From Caballeronia cordobensis (GTDB lineage Bacteria > Pseudomonadota > Gammaproteobacteria > Burkholderiales > Burkholderiaceae): a stretch of 64,000 nt of DNA. Below are positions 19,045 through 28,246 of the stretch, piece after piece; within the stretch, counting starts at the first letter, position 1, and each line of letters opens with the position of its first letter. Below the pieces are notes generated by a model. It worked only from the letters and a program-made list of their open reading frames with translations, was not told the DNA's origin and made no database searches. The position numbers were made by a program, and so were the translations under genes. The DNA lies in contig NZ_FCNY02000002.1 of NCBI RefSeq assembly GCF_001544575.2, positions 62,001 to 126,000 of the forward strand. The letters are read 5' to 3'.

Positions 19045-19935
19045 TCAAAGGCAGAAAGTGCCGTCGATCACAGTTACCGAAGCGCCCCCGATCCACGCCT
19101 GCGCGCCGCTCGCTTCGTCGTCGTAGGCGATGTTCACGCGGCCCTCGCGCCCAAGCACGGTGCCTTGACGCACCGTAAACGACGCGCCGGGCCGCTTGCC
19201 TTGCGCGCTCAGCAGCGTGGCGAGCGCCGCGTTGGCGCTGCCCGTCACCGGGTCTTCGATGTTCTCCGCGCCGAGCAGGATCACGCGCAGCTCGAACGTC
19301 GCCGGTCCGCCGCGCTCATGCGGCCCGTAGACCGCGATGCCGTGCGTGCCGACTTCCTCGACGAGCGTTTGTAGCGATTCGCGCGCCTGGCCTTGCAGCG
19401 TCAGCGCGAGGCACTGCGCGGCATTCTGCACGCGCACGACGAGCCATGGCGCGCCGTTGTTCACGGCGGCGGGCGGTGCGCTGAAATCGATTACGGCCGA
19501 ACCGAGCGTGGCGGCGAGCCGGTCGTTCTGCGCGGCGTTCAGCGGCACGATGGTGGCGGGCGGCGCGGCGAACGCCCACTCGCCGTCATCGCGTTCGGCG
19601 AGCGTCACGAGACCGACGCCGCATTCCTGCACCAGCCGCCCGGGCGTCTTCGGCATGTAGCCGCTGTCGATCAACGCGTGCGCGCTGCCGAGCGTCGGAT
19701 GTCCGGCGAACGGCAGTTCGACCGCCGTCGTGAAAATGCGCACGCGATAGTCGGCGCGCGGATCGGTCGGCGGCAGGAGAAAGACCGTTTCCGAAAGATT
19801 GGTCCAGTGCGCGATGGCCTGCATGCGTTCGGTCGAAAGACCTTCGGCGTCGAAGATCACCGCGAGCGGGTTGCCCTTGAACGGAACCGGCGTGAACACA
19901 TCGACCTGCTTGAACTGTACGGTGCGTGAGGACAT
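19045..19935 (-). CDS. PhzF-family isomerase
   Basis: The 296-residue protein has the two-lobed PhzF/diaminopimelate-epimerase-like fold. The family catalytic Glu is E49 in LSETVFL. Other family marks are PFKGNPLAV, LPFAGHPTLGSAHAL and EDPVTGSANAAL. No phenazine genes are present, so this is a generic PhzF isomerase of unknown substrate. It follows ridA on the same strand but lies behind an intrinsic terminator, so it may depend on read-through or a promoter inside the 81-bp gap. Confidence 0.88.
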   Translation of the reverse strand: MSSRTVQFKQVDVFTPVPFKGNPLAVIFDAEGLSTERMQAIAHWTNLSETVFLLPPTDPRADYRVRIFTTAVELPFAGHPTLGSAHALIDSGYMPKTPGRLVQECGVGLVTLAERDDGEWAFAAPPATIVPLNAAQNDRLAATLGSAVIDFSAPPAAVNNGAPWLVVRVQNAAQCLALTLQGQARESLQTLVEEVGTHGIAVYGPHERGGPATFELRVILLGAENIEDPVTGSANAALATLLSAQGKRPGASFTVRQGTVLGREGRVNIAYDDEASGAQAWIGGASVTVIDGTFCL

Positions 19936-19961
19936 GATTTTTTTTCAGCGTCGTTGAGACA

Positions 19962-19995
19962 TAAAAAAACCCGACGGCCTGAGCGCGTCGGGTTT
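19962..19995 (-). terminator. Intrinsic terminator between ridA and phzF-like gene
   Basis: A 9-bp stem (AACCCGACG/CGTCGGGTT) with a 9-base loop is followed on the minus strand by a run of seven T. It lies 22 bases beyond the RidA stop and just before the PhzF gene on the same strand. Confidence 0.85.
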
Positions 19996-20016
19996 CGTTC
20001 CGAAGCGGAAAGCGCC

Positions 20017-20478
20017 TTAAGCGACTTCCGCGATCATTTCGATCTCGACACACGCGCCGAGTGGAATCTGCGCGACGCCGAACGCCGAGCGCGCATGCTT
20101 GCCGGCATCGCCGAAGACTTCCGCAATTAGCTCCGACGCGCCGTTCGTGACGATGTGCTGCTCGGTGAATTCGAACGTCGAGTTCACGAGGCTCATCAGC
20201 TTGACGATGCGCTTCACCTTGTTCAGATCGCCGACATGCGCATGCAGCGTCGCGATCAGATCGATGGCGACGCTCCTCGCGGCGGCCTTGCCTTCTTCCG
20301 TCGTGATGTCGTGGCCGAGCTTGCCGGCGTGCACCTTGCCGTCCTTCTTCGCGATATGGCCGGACAGATACACGGTGTTGCCGCTTTGCGCGCTCATCAC
20401 ATAAGCGGCGGCGGGCGCGCCCGCGGCGGGCAGTTCGATGCCGAGTTCCTTCAGCTTGTCGTACACGTTCGATGCCAT
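20017..20478 (-). CDS. RidA-family enamine/imine deaminase
   Basis: The 153-residue protein belongs to the RidA/YjgF/UK114 family of trimeric proteins that hydrolyse reactive enamine/imine intermediates released by PLP enzymes. Family marks are NTVYLSGHI, DLNKVKRIVKL and the C-terminal RSAFGVAQIPLGACVEIEM, which carries the conserved Arg. It lies 25 bp downstream of a PLP aminotransferase, which fits such a role. It is longer than archetypal RidA (about 128 aa) and belongs to the subgroup with the ASNVYDKLKELGIELP N-terminus. Confidence 0.92.
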   Translation of the reverse strand: MASNVYDKLKELGIELPAAGAPAAAYVMSAQSGNTVYLSGHIAKKDGKVHAGKLGHDITTEEGKAAARSVAIDLIATLHAHVGDLNKVKRIVKLMSLVNSTFEFTEQHIVTNGASELIAEVFGDAGKHARSAFGVAQIPLGACVEIEMIAEVA

Positions 20479-20503
20479 CGGTTGCTCCTCTAAACGTTGA
20501 AAA

Positions 20504-21700
20504 TCAGATGCTCGCGCGAATCAGCGCGCCGAGTTTCGCCACGCCGGCGTCGATCGTTGCCGGCGGCACGGTGACGAACGAGAGGCGCATCGTATGGCGC
20601 TCGGGTTCGTTCGCGAAGAACGGGCCGCCCGGCACGAAGGCCACGTTTTGCGCGATCGCCTGCTCCAGCAGCTTCATCGAATCGATATGCTTCGGCAGCT
20701 TTACCCACACGAACATGCCGCCTTCCGGGCGGTTCCATTCGACTCCGGCGGGCATGTGGCGTTCCAGCGCGTCGAGCATCGCGTGGCATTGATCGCGATA
20801 AAGCGCGCGGATGGTCGGCACGTGCCGGTCGAGAAAGCCGTCCTTCACCACTTCGTAGACGATGCGCTGCGTGAGGCTCGGCGTATGCAGATCGGTCGCC
20901 TGCTTGGCCTGCACGAGTTTGAAGTGCAGCTCCTCGGGCGCGATGATGTAGCCCACGCGTAAACCCGGCGCGAGCACCTTCGAGAACGAGCCGAGATGCA
21001 CGATGTGGTCGGGCGCCATTGAGAGCAGCGTGGGCAGCGGGGCGCCGGCGTAATCGAGCGCGCCGTAGGGATCGTCTTCGATCACCGGGAATGAAGCCTT
21101 CTGCGCGAACGCGGCGAGAGCGCGGCGGCGTTCGAGCGGCAGGCGGCGGCCCGTCGGGTTCTGGAAGTTCGGCTGCGCGTAGAGCAGGCGCGCGTCTGCG
21201 GTGAGCGCGGCATCGAGCGCTTCGGGAATCAGGCCGGATTCGTCGGTGGGCACCTGCGCGTAGTGCGGCTCGAACAGCGAGAACGACTGCAGCGCGCCGA
21301 GGTACGTGGGCGTTTCGACGAGCACGCGGCTACCCGGATCGATGAGCGTCTTGCCGAGCAGATCGAGCGCCTGCTGCGAGCCGGTCGTGATGAGCACCTG
21401 CGTCGGGCGGATATGCGCGCCGTTCACCGAATAGCGCGCCGCGACCCATTCGCGCAGCGGCATATAGCCTTCGGTCGCGCTGTACTGGAGGGCGGCCGCG
21501 GCCTGATCGCGCAGGATGTGCTCCGAGGCATGGCGCATTTCCTCGACCGGAAAGGTCGCGGGCGAGGGCAGGCCGCCCGCGAAGGAAATGACTTCCGGCC
21601 GTTCCGTGACCTTCAGGATTTCGCGAATCGCCGAACTGGTGAGCTTGCGGGCGCGTTCGGAGAGTTGCCACGGCGTGGCGCGGAGATCGGCTTGGTTCAT
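20504..21700 (-). CDS. PLP-dependent class I/II aminotransferase
   Basis: The 398-residue protein is a fold-type I aminotransferase of the 2-aminoadipate/MocR-like branch. The Schiff-base Lys is K241 in GSFSKVLAPGLRVGY. Others are PNFQNPTGR, IEDDPYGALDY and the N-terminal FAGGLPSPATFP. Relatives act on 2-aminoadipate, aromatic or branched-chain amino acids; the substrate cannot be fixed here. RidA follows after 25 bp and the EamA exporter gene lies 86 bp upstream on the same strand. Confidence 0.9.
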   Translation of the reverse strand: MNQADLRATPWQLSERARKLTSSAIREILKVTERPEVISFAGGLPSPATFPVEEMRHASEHILRDQAAAALQYSATEGYMPLREWVAARYSVNGAHIRPTQVLITTGSQQALDLLGKTLIDPGSRVLVETPTYLGALQSFSLFEPHYAQVPTDESGLIPEALDAALTADARLLYAQPNFQNPTGRRLPLERRRALAAFAQKASFPVIEDDPYGALDYAGAPLPTLLSMAPDHIVHLGSFSKVLAPGLRVGYIIAPEELHFKLVQAKQATDLHTPSLTQRIVYEVVKDGFLDRHVPTIRALYRDQCHAMLDALERHMPAGVEWNRPEGGMFVWVKLPKHIDSMKLLEQAIAQNVAFVPGGPFFANEPERHTMRLSFVTVPPATIDAGVAKLGALIRASI

Positions 21701-21786
21701 GGAAATGCCTCGGTTGTCTCGGGTGTGTCTCGGGAGTGTTTTTTATCGCGGACCATGCCGCAAACGTCGATTATCGCGCGAGTGCG

Positions 21787-22713
21787 TCATCTTGCGTGGG
21801 TCGTGCGGGCGGCGACCGGCGCGGACGGCGGCGCGGCGCGCACGGCGGCCTTGCGGCCAAGCACGACGGTGACGATCACGGCGGCCGCATACAGCCACGT
21901 CGATCCGCTCACGTGTTCGCCGAAGAAAAGCGCGGAAAACGCCATCGTGAAGAAGATTTGCAGCAGTTGAACCTGCCCGACGCGCGCGATCCCGCCCATC
22001 GCCAGGCCGGCATACCAGGCGAAGAAGCCGATGAACTGCGAAAACAGCGTGACATAGCCGAACGCGAGCCACGTGCGCAGCGCGAGCGGTTCCGGATGCG
22101 CCATATGATGCGCCCACGCGAGCCAGCCGACCGGCAACACCAGAAACGGCGCGGAGACCACGAGCGCCCAGCAGATCACCTGCCAGCCGCCCATCTGACG
22201 CGCGAGGCGTGCGCCTTCCGCATAGCCGAGCGCGCCGATGCCGACCGCGACGAGCATCAGCAGGTCGCCGGCCTGCAGGCCGCCGCCCGCCTGCAACGCG
22301 AACGCGACGACGATCGCGCTGCCCGCGATCGCGCTCGCCCAGAACGCCTTCGAGGGCCGCTCGTGCGAGAGCCACGCGGCATAGACCGCGACGCACAGCG
22401 GCTGCAGGCCGTTCACGACCGCGCCGTGCGAGGCGGGCACGCTTTTCATGGCCCAGGCGGAAAACACCGGAAACGCGATGATGACGCCGAGCGACACCAC
22501 GGCCAGGCTCTTGACCTGCGGCCACGTCGGCAGCTTTTCGCGACGCCAGAGCAGGAGCGCTGCGGCCGGAACCGCCGCGACGAGCGCGCGCCCGAGCCCG
22601 TTCAGGATCGGATGCACTTGCTCGACCACGATGCGCGTCATCGGCAGCGTGAGGCTGAAAATGACGACGCCGATCAGGCCCAGCAGCATGCCTTCGGTTT
22701 CGCGGGTCTTCAT
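21787..22713 (-). CDS. EamA/DMT-family transporter
   Basis: The 308-residue inner-membrane protein shows ten predicted helices in two EamA repeats, starting LLGLIGVVIFSLTLPMTR and ending WLYAAAVIVTVVLG. Members export amino acids or other metabolites. It lies 31 bp downstream of the VOC gene and upstream of the aminotransferase, all leftward, so an exporter of an amino acid handled by the aminotransferase is a reasonable guess. Confidence 0.88.
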   Translation of the reverse strand: MKTRETEGMLLGLIGVVIFSLTLPMTRIVVEQVHPILNGLGRALVAAVPAAALLLWRREKLPTWPQVKSLAVVSLGVIIAFPVFSAWAMKSVPASHGAVVNGLQPLCVAVYAAWLSHERPSKAFWASAIAGSAIVVAFALQAGGGLQAGDLLMLVAVGIGALGYAEGARLARQMGGWQVICWALVVSAPFLVLPVGWLAWAHHMAHPEPLALRTWLAFGYVTLFSQFIGFFAWYAGLAMGGIARVGQVQLLQIFFTMAFSALFFGEHVSGSTWLYAAAVIVTVVLGRKAAVRAAPPSAPVAARTTHAR

Positions 22714-22744
22714 CGTGTAGCGTCTCCTTGTTTGGACCGGTGCG

Positions 22745-23530
22745 TCAGTCCTTGGTATCGGGTGATGATGCTGCTTTCGTCGTGCGGCGGCGCTTCGCCG
22801 CCTGAGCTGCTTCTTCCTCGCGCGCCGCTGCCGCTTCCGCCGATTCGCCGAGCGTCAGCACGGAACCGTCCGGCAAATCGAACTCGGCGACGAGCACGGG
22901 CGCGCCCGCCGTCGCCTCGACGCGCATCAGATGCGCCGCGCCGAGCCACGCGAGTTGCGCCGCGAGCGTCTGCGCCTCCGGATGAAAGCCCGTCAGCGAG
23001 CGCAGCGCGATGCCCGATTCCGGCAACGTCGCGCTCGGATGGCGCGGCGTGTCCCACTGAATCAGCGACGGCAGCACGCCATCGCCCGCGCCTTGCCACG
23101 ACGGAAACGCGCCGTCGTCGCGGACGGTGAGGCCCCATGTATTGCCGCCCCGCGACATGGCCGCGACCGGCGCGATGCGATCCGGATACTGTTCGCGCCA
23201 GCGCCCGAGCGACTTGGGCCGTTCGACGCGCGCCACCCAGTGCACGAGTTGCGGGCCGTGCGCTTCGAGCCGGTGTTGCAGCGCCGGATCGTCGAGCGCG
23301 AAAAGACGCGGCCTCGTCGATTCGGCGGGCGCGGCGGCCGGATCGATCGCGATGACTTCGAGATACGCGCCGTCCCACAGATTCAGCAGGCGGTTGTGCG
23401 TGCGCATCGACGGATGCGCGCCGCCACCCGCTGTCTCGACGCCGAATTTCGCGGCGACGAAGCGCGCGCCTTCGTCCAGCGTGCGTGCGGCGATCACGAG
23501 GTGATCGAGTTTGAGTCGATGTTCGGTCAT
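22745..23530 (-). CDS. VOC-superfamily (glyoxalase-like) protein
   Basis: The 261-residue protein begins MTEHRLKLDHLVIAARTL, the N-terminal metal-His strand of the glyoxalase-like VOC fold, and contains NRLLNLWDGAYLEVIAID, another typical strand pair. The C-terminal 35 residues are charged and low in complexity (Ala, Glu, Lys, Arg). Substrate is unknown. The ATG at 23530 aligns with the fold start; the open frame extends 30 codons upstream without support. First gene of the leftward run and divergent from the MocR regulator. Confidence 0.82.
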   Translation of the reverse strand: MTEHRLKLDHLVIAARTLDEGARFVAAKFGVETAGGGAHPSMRTHNRLLNLWDGAYLEVIAIDPAAAPAESTRPRLFALDDPALQHRLEAHGPQLVHWVARVERPKSLGRWREQYPDRIAPVAAMSRGGNTWGLTVRDDGAFPSWQGAGDGVLPSLIQWDTPRHPSATLPESGIALRSLTGFHPEAQTLAAQLAWLGAAHLMRVEATAGAPVLVAEFDLPDGSVLTLGESAEAAAAREEEAAQAAKRRRTTKAASSPDTKD

Positions 23531-23618
23531 GACGGGCGAAGCGAGCCAAAAAGGGGCCGATAGCATAACGCGTCCCTCGTGCGCGCCGGGAGCCCGAAAG
23601 CAAAATGTAGCCGCTATC

Positions 23619-23664
23619 ACCGTAACAGTAACGGTACAATCGGCCCAATACTATTCGGTACAGT
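23619..23664. promoter_or_regulatory. Candidate MocR operator
   Basis: The 179-bp gap between the VOC gene and mocR-type gene contains a direct repeat CGGTACAAT / CGGTACAGT (23632-23640 and 23656-23664, 24 bp apart) and an overlapping inverted repeat ACCGT-N7-ACGGT (23619-23635). MocR regulators commonly bind direct repeats in divergent promoters. TACAAT inside the first copy may also be the -10 of the regulator gene. Confidence 0.5.
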
Positions 23665-23709
23665 TTTCCACCGGCGCACGCCAGCGTGCGCCGAAGACCG
23701 GAGGCTCGC

Positions 23710-25173
23710 ATGTCCGTTCCGCTCGACCAGATTCCCGCCCCGCACGACGCGGCCCAGCTCACGCTCGTCGACCAACTGGTGCAGTGGGGCCGCCGCCGCA
23801 TCGACGAGCGCGTGTTCCGTCCCGGCATGCGCATGCCGTCGATCCGCAAGCTCGCGCTCGACAAGGGCGTGTCGCGCTTCACGGTCGTCGAGGCTTACGA
23901 GCGGCTCGTCGCGCACGGCTACCTCGATTCGCGGCGCGGCTCCGGTTTCTACGTGCGCGAGCGCAGCGGACCGACGCTCGTTGCGAAGGGCGAAACGCCG
24001 GCGCTCGCGGCGGAGCGCGAGCCGGTGCAGAACACCATCGACGTGGTCTGGCTGCTGCGCAACATGCTGCATACGTCGAGCCCGGAAAAAGGGCCGGGGC
24101 TCGGCTATCTGCCGGGACGCTGGCTCGACGGCGAACTGATCACCAACGCGCTGCGCGCGCTGTCGCGGCAGAGCGGTGCGCAGATGCTCGGCTTCGGCAC
24201 GCCGCAAGGATTCTTGCCGCTGCGCCAGCAGTTGCAGACGCGGCTCGCCGAACTGGAAATCGGCGCGTCGGCGGCCAGGCAGATCGTGCTCGTGTCGGGC
24301 ATCACGCAGGCGATCGACCTGATCGCGCGCCTCTACGTCAAACCGGGCGATGCGGTGATCGTCGGCGATCCGGCGTGGTTCCAGATGTTCGGCCGCTTCG
24401 CCTCGCAAGGCGCGCGGCTTATCGGCATGCCGTACACGCAGGACGGCCCCGATCTCGACGCGCTCGAAACGCTGGTCGCGACTTGGCGTCCGAAGATGCT
24501 CATCATCAACTCTGTCCTGCAGAATCCGACGGGCACGTCGCTCACGGGCAGCCAGGCGTTTCGCATCCTGCAACTGGCGCAGGAATACGATTTCATCGTC
24601 GTCGAGGACGATGTTTACGGCGACCTGTGCCCGCCGGCGTTTCCCGCGACGCGTCTCGCCTCGCTCGATCAATTGAAGCGCGTGATCTTTCTCGGCAGCT
24701 TTTCGAAAACGCTCGCGGCGAATCTGCGCGTCGGCTATATCGCGGCGGCGCCCGAGGTGGCGAAGGCGCTGGCCGACCAGAAGATGCTCGTCGGCATGAC
24801 GAGCCCCGAACTCAACGAGCGCGTCGTCTACAAGGTGCTGACGGAAGGGCATTACCGGCGGCATGTCGAGCGCCTGCGCGCGCGGCTCGACGGCGTGCGC
24901 GAGAAGACCGCGCGCATGCTGGAGAAGACCGGCCTGCGCCTCTTCGCAACGCCCGGCGCGGGCATGTTCCTGTGGGCGGATGCGGGTGTCGATTCCGATG
25001 GCCTCGCGGCAGCGGGACACGAAGCCGGTTTTCTGCTGACGCCAGGCAGTCTTTTTTCGCCGCATCAGTCGCCGACGACGTGGATGCGTTTCAATATCGC
25101 CAATTGCGGCGATCCGGCGCTGGCCGAATTCCTCTCGAATTACCTGGATAAGGCCGCGCGGCGCAGCGCCTGA
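23710..25173 (+). CDS. MocR-type GntR/aminotransferase transcription regulator
   Basis: The 487-residue protein has an N-terminal GntR winged helix (about residues 16-85, [20 protein letters not shown]... [20 protein letters not shown]) joined to a full aminotransferase-fold domain (about 125-480). The PLP Lys is K333 in [15 protein letters not shown], so cofactor binding is probably kept. MocR proteins sense amino acids or vitamin B6 through PLP. It is divergent from the VOC-EamA-aminotransferase-RidA run and probably regulates it. Its 3' end overlaps the convergent HExxH gene by 34 bp. Confidence 0.92.
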   Translation: MSVPLDQIPAPHDAAQLTLVDQLVQWGRRRIDERVFRPGMRMPSIRKLALDKGVSRFTVVEAYERLVAHGYLDSRRGSGFYVRERSGPTLVAKGETPALAAEREPVQNTIDVVWLLRNMLHTSSPEKGPGLGYLPGRWLDGELITNALRALSRQSGAQMLGFGTPQGFLPLRQQLQTRLAELEIGASAARQIVLVSGITQAIDLIARLYVKPGDAVIVGDPAWFQMFGRFASQGARLIGMPYTQDGPDLDALETLVATWRPKMLIINSVLQNPTGTSLTGSQAFRILQLAQEYDFIVVEDDVYGDLCPPAFPATRLASLDQLKRVIFLGSFSKTLAANLRVGYIAAAPEVAKALADQKMLVGMTSPELNERVVYKVLTEGHYRRHVERLRARLDGVREKTARMLEKTGLRLFATPGAGMFLWADAGVDSDGLAAAGHEAGFLLTPGSLFSPHQSPTTWMRFNIANCGDPALAEFLSNYLDKAARRSA

Positions 25174-25718
25174 GCGCGGCGTCCCGGCAGGTTCTGCCGA
25201 TCGGCGGGCGCGCGGATGAAATCGTCGAGCACGGATTCGTAGCACGCGAGCGCGTTGTCCACTTGCCGGTAGCGATGCTCGTACAAGCCGCTTTGCCCGT
25301 CGCAGAATTTCAGCGCGAAATAGTCCGCGAGCAGGTTGCCTTGCGCTTCCATGTTGTAGTCGGACAGACGCTTGCCGTCGCCAAGCGTGTAGGCGTACGG
25401 CAAGCCGATGCGCAGTGCGCCGCGCAAGCGCACCGGATAGCCGAGCTGGAACTGCCACACGTGCGTCATTTCGTGGATGAACCACATGCGGCCGGCCAGG
25501 GCGCAGGCGGAAAAGTCGTCCTGAAAGCAGCCGGGCGGAAAATACAGGTTGCCGTTGGGCGCCATCGCCGTGCGGCGTGGCTGCAGGCCGAACGGCAGAT
25601 AGGCGCAGGCGTAGACCGCGACCTTCGGGTAGTCGATCGCATCGCCGAACACGAGCCGGGCCATCGCGGTTTCGCCGGGCGTGAGCGGGCGGGCGTGGCG
25701 TTTTCTGAAGAGCGGCAT
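25140..25718 (-). CDS. HExxH metallopeptidase-like protein
   Basis: The 192-residue protein holds HEMTHVWQ (H82, E83, H86) and, 38 residues after H86, E124 in [13 protein letters not shown], a spacing like the third ligand of gluzincin metallopeptidases. There is no signal peptide. Similar Burkholderiales proteins are, as I recall, annotated as Rhs- or Vgr-related, without proof of function. The start is uncertain: ATG 25718 or GTG 25754, neither with a clear ribosome site. The tail overlaps the mocR-type gene, and htpG is divergent 165 bp away. Confidence 0.7.
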   Translation of the reverse strand: MPLFRKRHARPLTPGETAMARLVFGDAIDYPKVAVYACAYLPFGLQPRRTAMAPNGNLYFPPGCFQDDFSACALAGRMWFIHEMTHVWQFQLGYPVRLRGALRIGLPYAYTLGDGKRLSDYNMEAQGNLLADYFALKFCDGQSGLYEHRYRQVDNALACYESVLDDFIRAPADRQNLPGRRAQALRRAALSR

Positions 25719-25883
25719 CGCGGTGCGGGAGGGAATCGGTCGTTCGCAAGCCACATCTTACGATGGCTCTTGAAAATTGCGGCGCTGCCCTCATATCGGA
25801 CGAATTCGCGGCGAGGCAAGACAAGAGGGCTGCCCGCCCGATCGACTTCAGGCACCAACGAAATCAACACAGAGGACCCGAGC

Positions 25884-27788
25884 ATGGCGCAAGAAACCAT
25901 GAGCTTTCAGGCAGAAGTGAAGCAGCTTCTGCACCTGATGATCCATTCGCTCTACAGCAACAAGGAAATTTTCCTGCGTGAGCTGATTTCCAACGCGTCG
26001 GACGCCGCCGACAAGCTGCGCTTCGAAGCCATCGAAAATAGCGCGCTGTACGAAAGCGATCCGGATCTGCGCATCCGCGTGTCGTACGACAAGGCCGCGC
26101 GCACGGTCACCATCGACGACAACGGCATCGGCATGAGCCGCGACGAGGCCATCTCGCATCTCGGCACCATCGCGCGTTCGGGCACGAAGGAATTCTTCTC
26201 GAAGCTCTCGGGCGACCAGCAGAAGGACGCGGCGCTCATCGGGCAGTTTGGCGTGGGCTTCTATTCGGGCTTTATCGTCGCGGACAAGATCACGGTCGAG
26301 ACGCGCCGCGCGGGCTTGCCGGCGAACCAAGGCGTGCGCTGGACGAGCGCGGGCGAGGGCGATTTCGAAGTCGAGGACATCGAGCGCGCGCAACGCGGCA
26401 CCACCATCACGCTGCATCTGCGTGCGGACGAGGACGACCTGCTGTCCACGCACCGCCTCAAGTCGATCATCCAGAAGTATTCGGATCACGTCGCGCTGCC
26501 CATCCTGATGAAGAAGGAAGAATGGGACGCCGAAAAGAGCGAGATGGTCACGAAGGACGAGGACGAGACCGTCAATCAGGCGAGCGCGCTGTGGACGCGC
26601 CCGAAGAACGACATCACGGACGAGCAGTACAAGCAGTTCTATCAGCACATCTCGCACGACCACGACGATCCGCTCGCCTGGACGCACAATCGCGTCGAAG
26701 GCCGCAGCGAGTACACGCAACTGCTGTACGTGCCGAAGCACGCGCCGTTCGATCTGTGGAACCGTGAGCATCGCGGCGGGCTCAAGCTGTACGTGAAGCG
26801 CGTGTTCATCATGGACGACGCCGAGCAATTGCTGCCCGCCTATCTGCGCTTCGTGAAGGGCGTGGTCGATTCGGCCGATCTGCCGCTCAACGTGTCGCGC
26901 GAAATCCTGCAGGAAAGCCGCGACGTGAAGGCGATTCGCGAAGGCGTGACCAAGCGCGTGCTGTCGATGCTCGAAGACATCGCGACGTCGTCCGCCGAAG
27001 CCACGGAAGACGCCGACAAGCAGAAGTATCAGACGTTCTGGAACGAGTTCGGTCAGGTTTTGAAGGAAGGCATCGGCGAGGACTTCAGCAATCGCGAGCG
27101 CATCGCGAAGCTGGTGCGCTTCGCATCGACGCAGAACGACAGCGCCGAACAGAACGTGTCGCTGGCGGATTACGTCGCGCGCATGAAGCCCGAGCAGACG
27201 AAGATCTATTACGTCACCGCCGATAGCTGGCAGGCCGCGAAGAACAGCCCGCATCTCGAAGTGTTCCGCAAGAAGGGCGTCGAAGTGCTGCTGCTCACGG
27301 ACCGCGTCGACGAGTGGATGCTGTCGTTCCTGAACGAGTTCGATGGCAAGCCCTTGCAGAGCGTCGCGCGCGGCGATCTCGATCTCGGCGCGCTCAACGA
27401 CGAGGAAAAGCAGCAGCAGGAGAAGGTCGGCGAGGAACTGAAGCCGCTCGTCGAGAAGATGAAGGAAGCGCTCGAAGGCAAGGCGAAGGACGTGCGTCTC
27501 ACGTTCCGTTTGACGGATTCGCCGAGCTGTCTCGTCGCGGATGAAGGCGACATGAGCGGTTATCTGCAACGCATGCTGAAGGCGGCGGGCCAGAATGCGC
27601 CGCAAGCGGAGCCGATTCTCGAAGTGAATCCGGAGCATCCGCTCGTGAAGGCCTTGAACACCGACAGCGCCAACTTCGCGGACTGGTGCCATCTGCTGTT
27701 CGATCAGGCGCTGCTTGCCGAAGGCGGCGCGCTGGAAGATCCGGCGAGTTTCGTGAAGCGCACGAACGCGTTGTTGCTGGCGCGTTAA
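25884..27788 (+). CDS. htpG: Molecular chaperone HtpG (Hsp90)
   Basis: The 634-residue ATP-dependent chaperone is full length. The GHKL ATPase motifs are [26 protein letters not shown] and GQFGVGFYS; the middle domain has [15 protein letters not shown] and LNVSREILQ. It has no eukaryotic MEEVD tail. AGAGGA lies eight to twelve bases before the ATG. No sigma-32 promoter is obvious in the 165-bp upstream gap, though I cannot exclude one. A strong hairpin terminator follows. Confidence 0.97.
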   Translation: MAQETMSFQAEVKQLLHLMIHSLYSNKEIFLRELISNASDAADKLRFEAIENSALYESDPDLRIRVSYDKAARTVTIDDNGIGMSRDEAISHLGTIARSGTKEFFSKLSGDQQKDAALIGQFGVGFYSGFIVADKITVETRRAGLPANQGVRWTSAGEGDFEVEDIERAQRGTTITLHLRADEDDLLSTHRLKSIIQKYSDHVALPILMKKEEWDAEKSEMVTKDEDETVNQASALWTRPKNDITDEQYKQFYQHISHDHDDPLAWTHNRVEGRSEYTQLLYVPKHAPFDLWNREHRGGLKLYVKRVFIMDDAEQLLPAYLRFVKGVVDSADLPLNVSREILQESRDVKAIREGVTKRVLSMLEDIATSSAEATEDADKQKYQTFWNEFGQVLKEGIGEDFSNRERIAKLVRFASTQNDSAEQNVSLADYVARMKPEQTKIYYVTADSWQAAKNSPHLEVFRKKGVEVLLLTDRVDEWMLSFLNEFDGKPLQSVARGDLDLGALNDEEKQQQEKVGEELKPLVEKMKEALEGKAKDVRLTFRLTDSPSCLVADEGDMSGYLQRMLKAAGQNAPQAEPILEVNPEHPLVKALNTDSANFADWCHLLFDQALLAEGGALEDPASFVKRTNALLLAR

Positions 27789-27812
27789 GAAGCTGCGCGC
27801 GCTTGGTTAAGG

Positions 27813-27844
27813 ACGCGCCGCCGGGAAACCGGCGGCGCGTTTTT
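27813..27844. terminator. Bidirectional terminator between htpG and small gene
   Basis: A perfect 12-bp GC-rich stem (ACGCGCCGCCGG/CCGGCGGCGCGT) closed by a GAAA tetraloop is followed by five T on the plus strand. It lies between convergent genes and overlaps the stop of the leftward one. Confidence 0.9.
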
Positions 27845-28101
27845 CATTTCAGCTTGCGTTCCTTGTTGGACTGCGCAAGGACCGACGCGGCGAGCGTCTT
27901 CGTTTCTTCCGAATACTTGTTGCTGTGAAGCACCTCGCTCGCCTTATGCTCCATCTCGGCGCTCGTTTGCTTGCTGGTGTGCGATTGCGACAAGGCCGAA
28001 GCGGCGAGACTTTTCTTGATGGCCGACGCCTTCGGGTCATGCAGCGTTTCCGCCGCGAGATGCGCTACTTTCTGCGATGTCTGTTTCTTGTTTTTCGACA
28101 T
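27844..28101 (-). CDS. Small Lys/Ser-rich protein with two internal repeats (85 aa)
   Basis: The protein is made of two similar halves. VAHLAAETLHDPKASAIKK... LAASALSQS matches MEHKASEVLHSNKYSEETK... LAASVLAQS, about 30 residues each, with aligned LH, K, S, K, LAAS, L and QS. No signal peptide, membrane helix or Cys is present; the chain looks helical and basic. I do not know a function. The start ATG is preceded by GAGAGGAC. Codon usage is like its neighbours. Confidence 0.75.
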   Translation of the reverse strand: MSKNKKQTSQKVAHLAAETLHDPKASAIKKSLAASALSQSHTSKQTSAEMEHKASEVLHSNKYSEETKTLAASVLAQSNKERKLK

Positions 28102-28233
28102 GCGATGTCCTCTCGATGATGTGCCGATGTTCGCGCTTGAAGCGCGGCCGGACCCGGCACACGAACCGGCGGCTCAGTTTCTTTCACGAAGCACGCTGAT
28201 TCCATACGAATCGTCCTAAGCAAGAGCCGGTCA

Positions 28234-28239
28234 TATAAT
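28234..28239 (+). promoter_or_regulatory. Consensus -10 hexamer directly before ubiC
   Basis: A perfect TATAAT ends seven bases before the ubiC ATG. Transcription would then begin at or next to the start codon. No good -35 hexamer is visible at 16-18 bp (best TCGTCC). Confidence 0.45.
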
Positions 28240-28246
28240 CCGCAGC

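Noticed and set aside
19045-19935. Phenazine biosynthesis locus
   Set aside because: Only a PhzF-fold protein is present. No phzA-E or G homologue is near, and PhzF relatives are common in non-producers.
23617-27692. Very long open frames on the minus strand opposite the mocR-type gene and htpG (about 735 and 614 codons)
   Set aside because: They lie antisense to well-supported genes, are rich in Arg, Ala and His, and show no domains. High third-position GC suppresses stop codons on the opposite strand.
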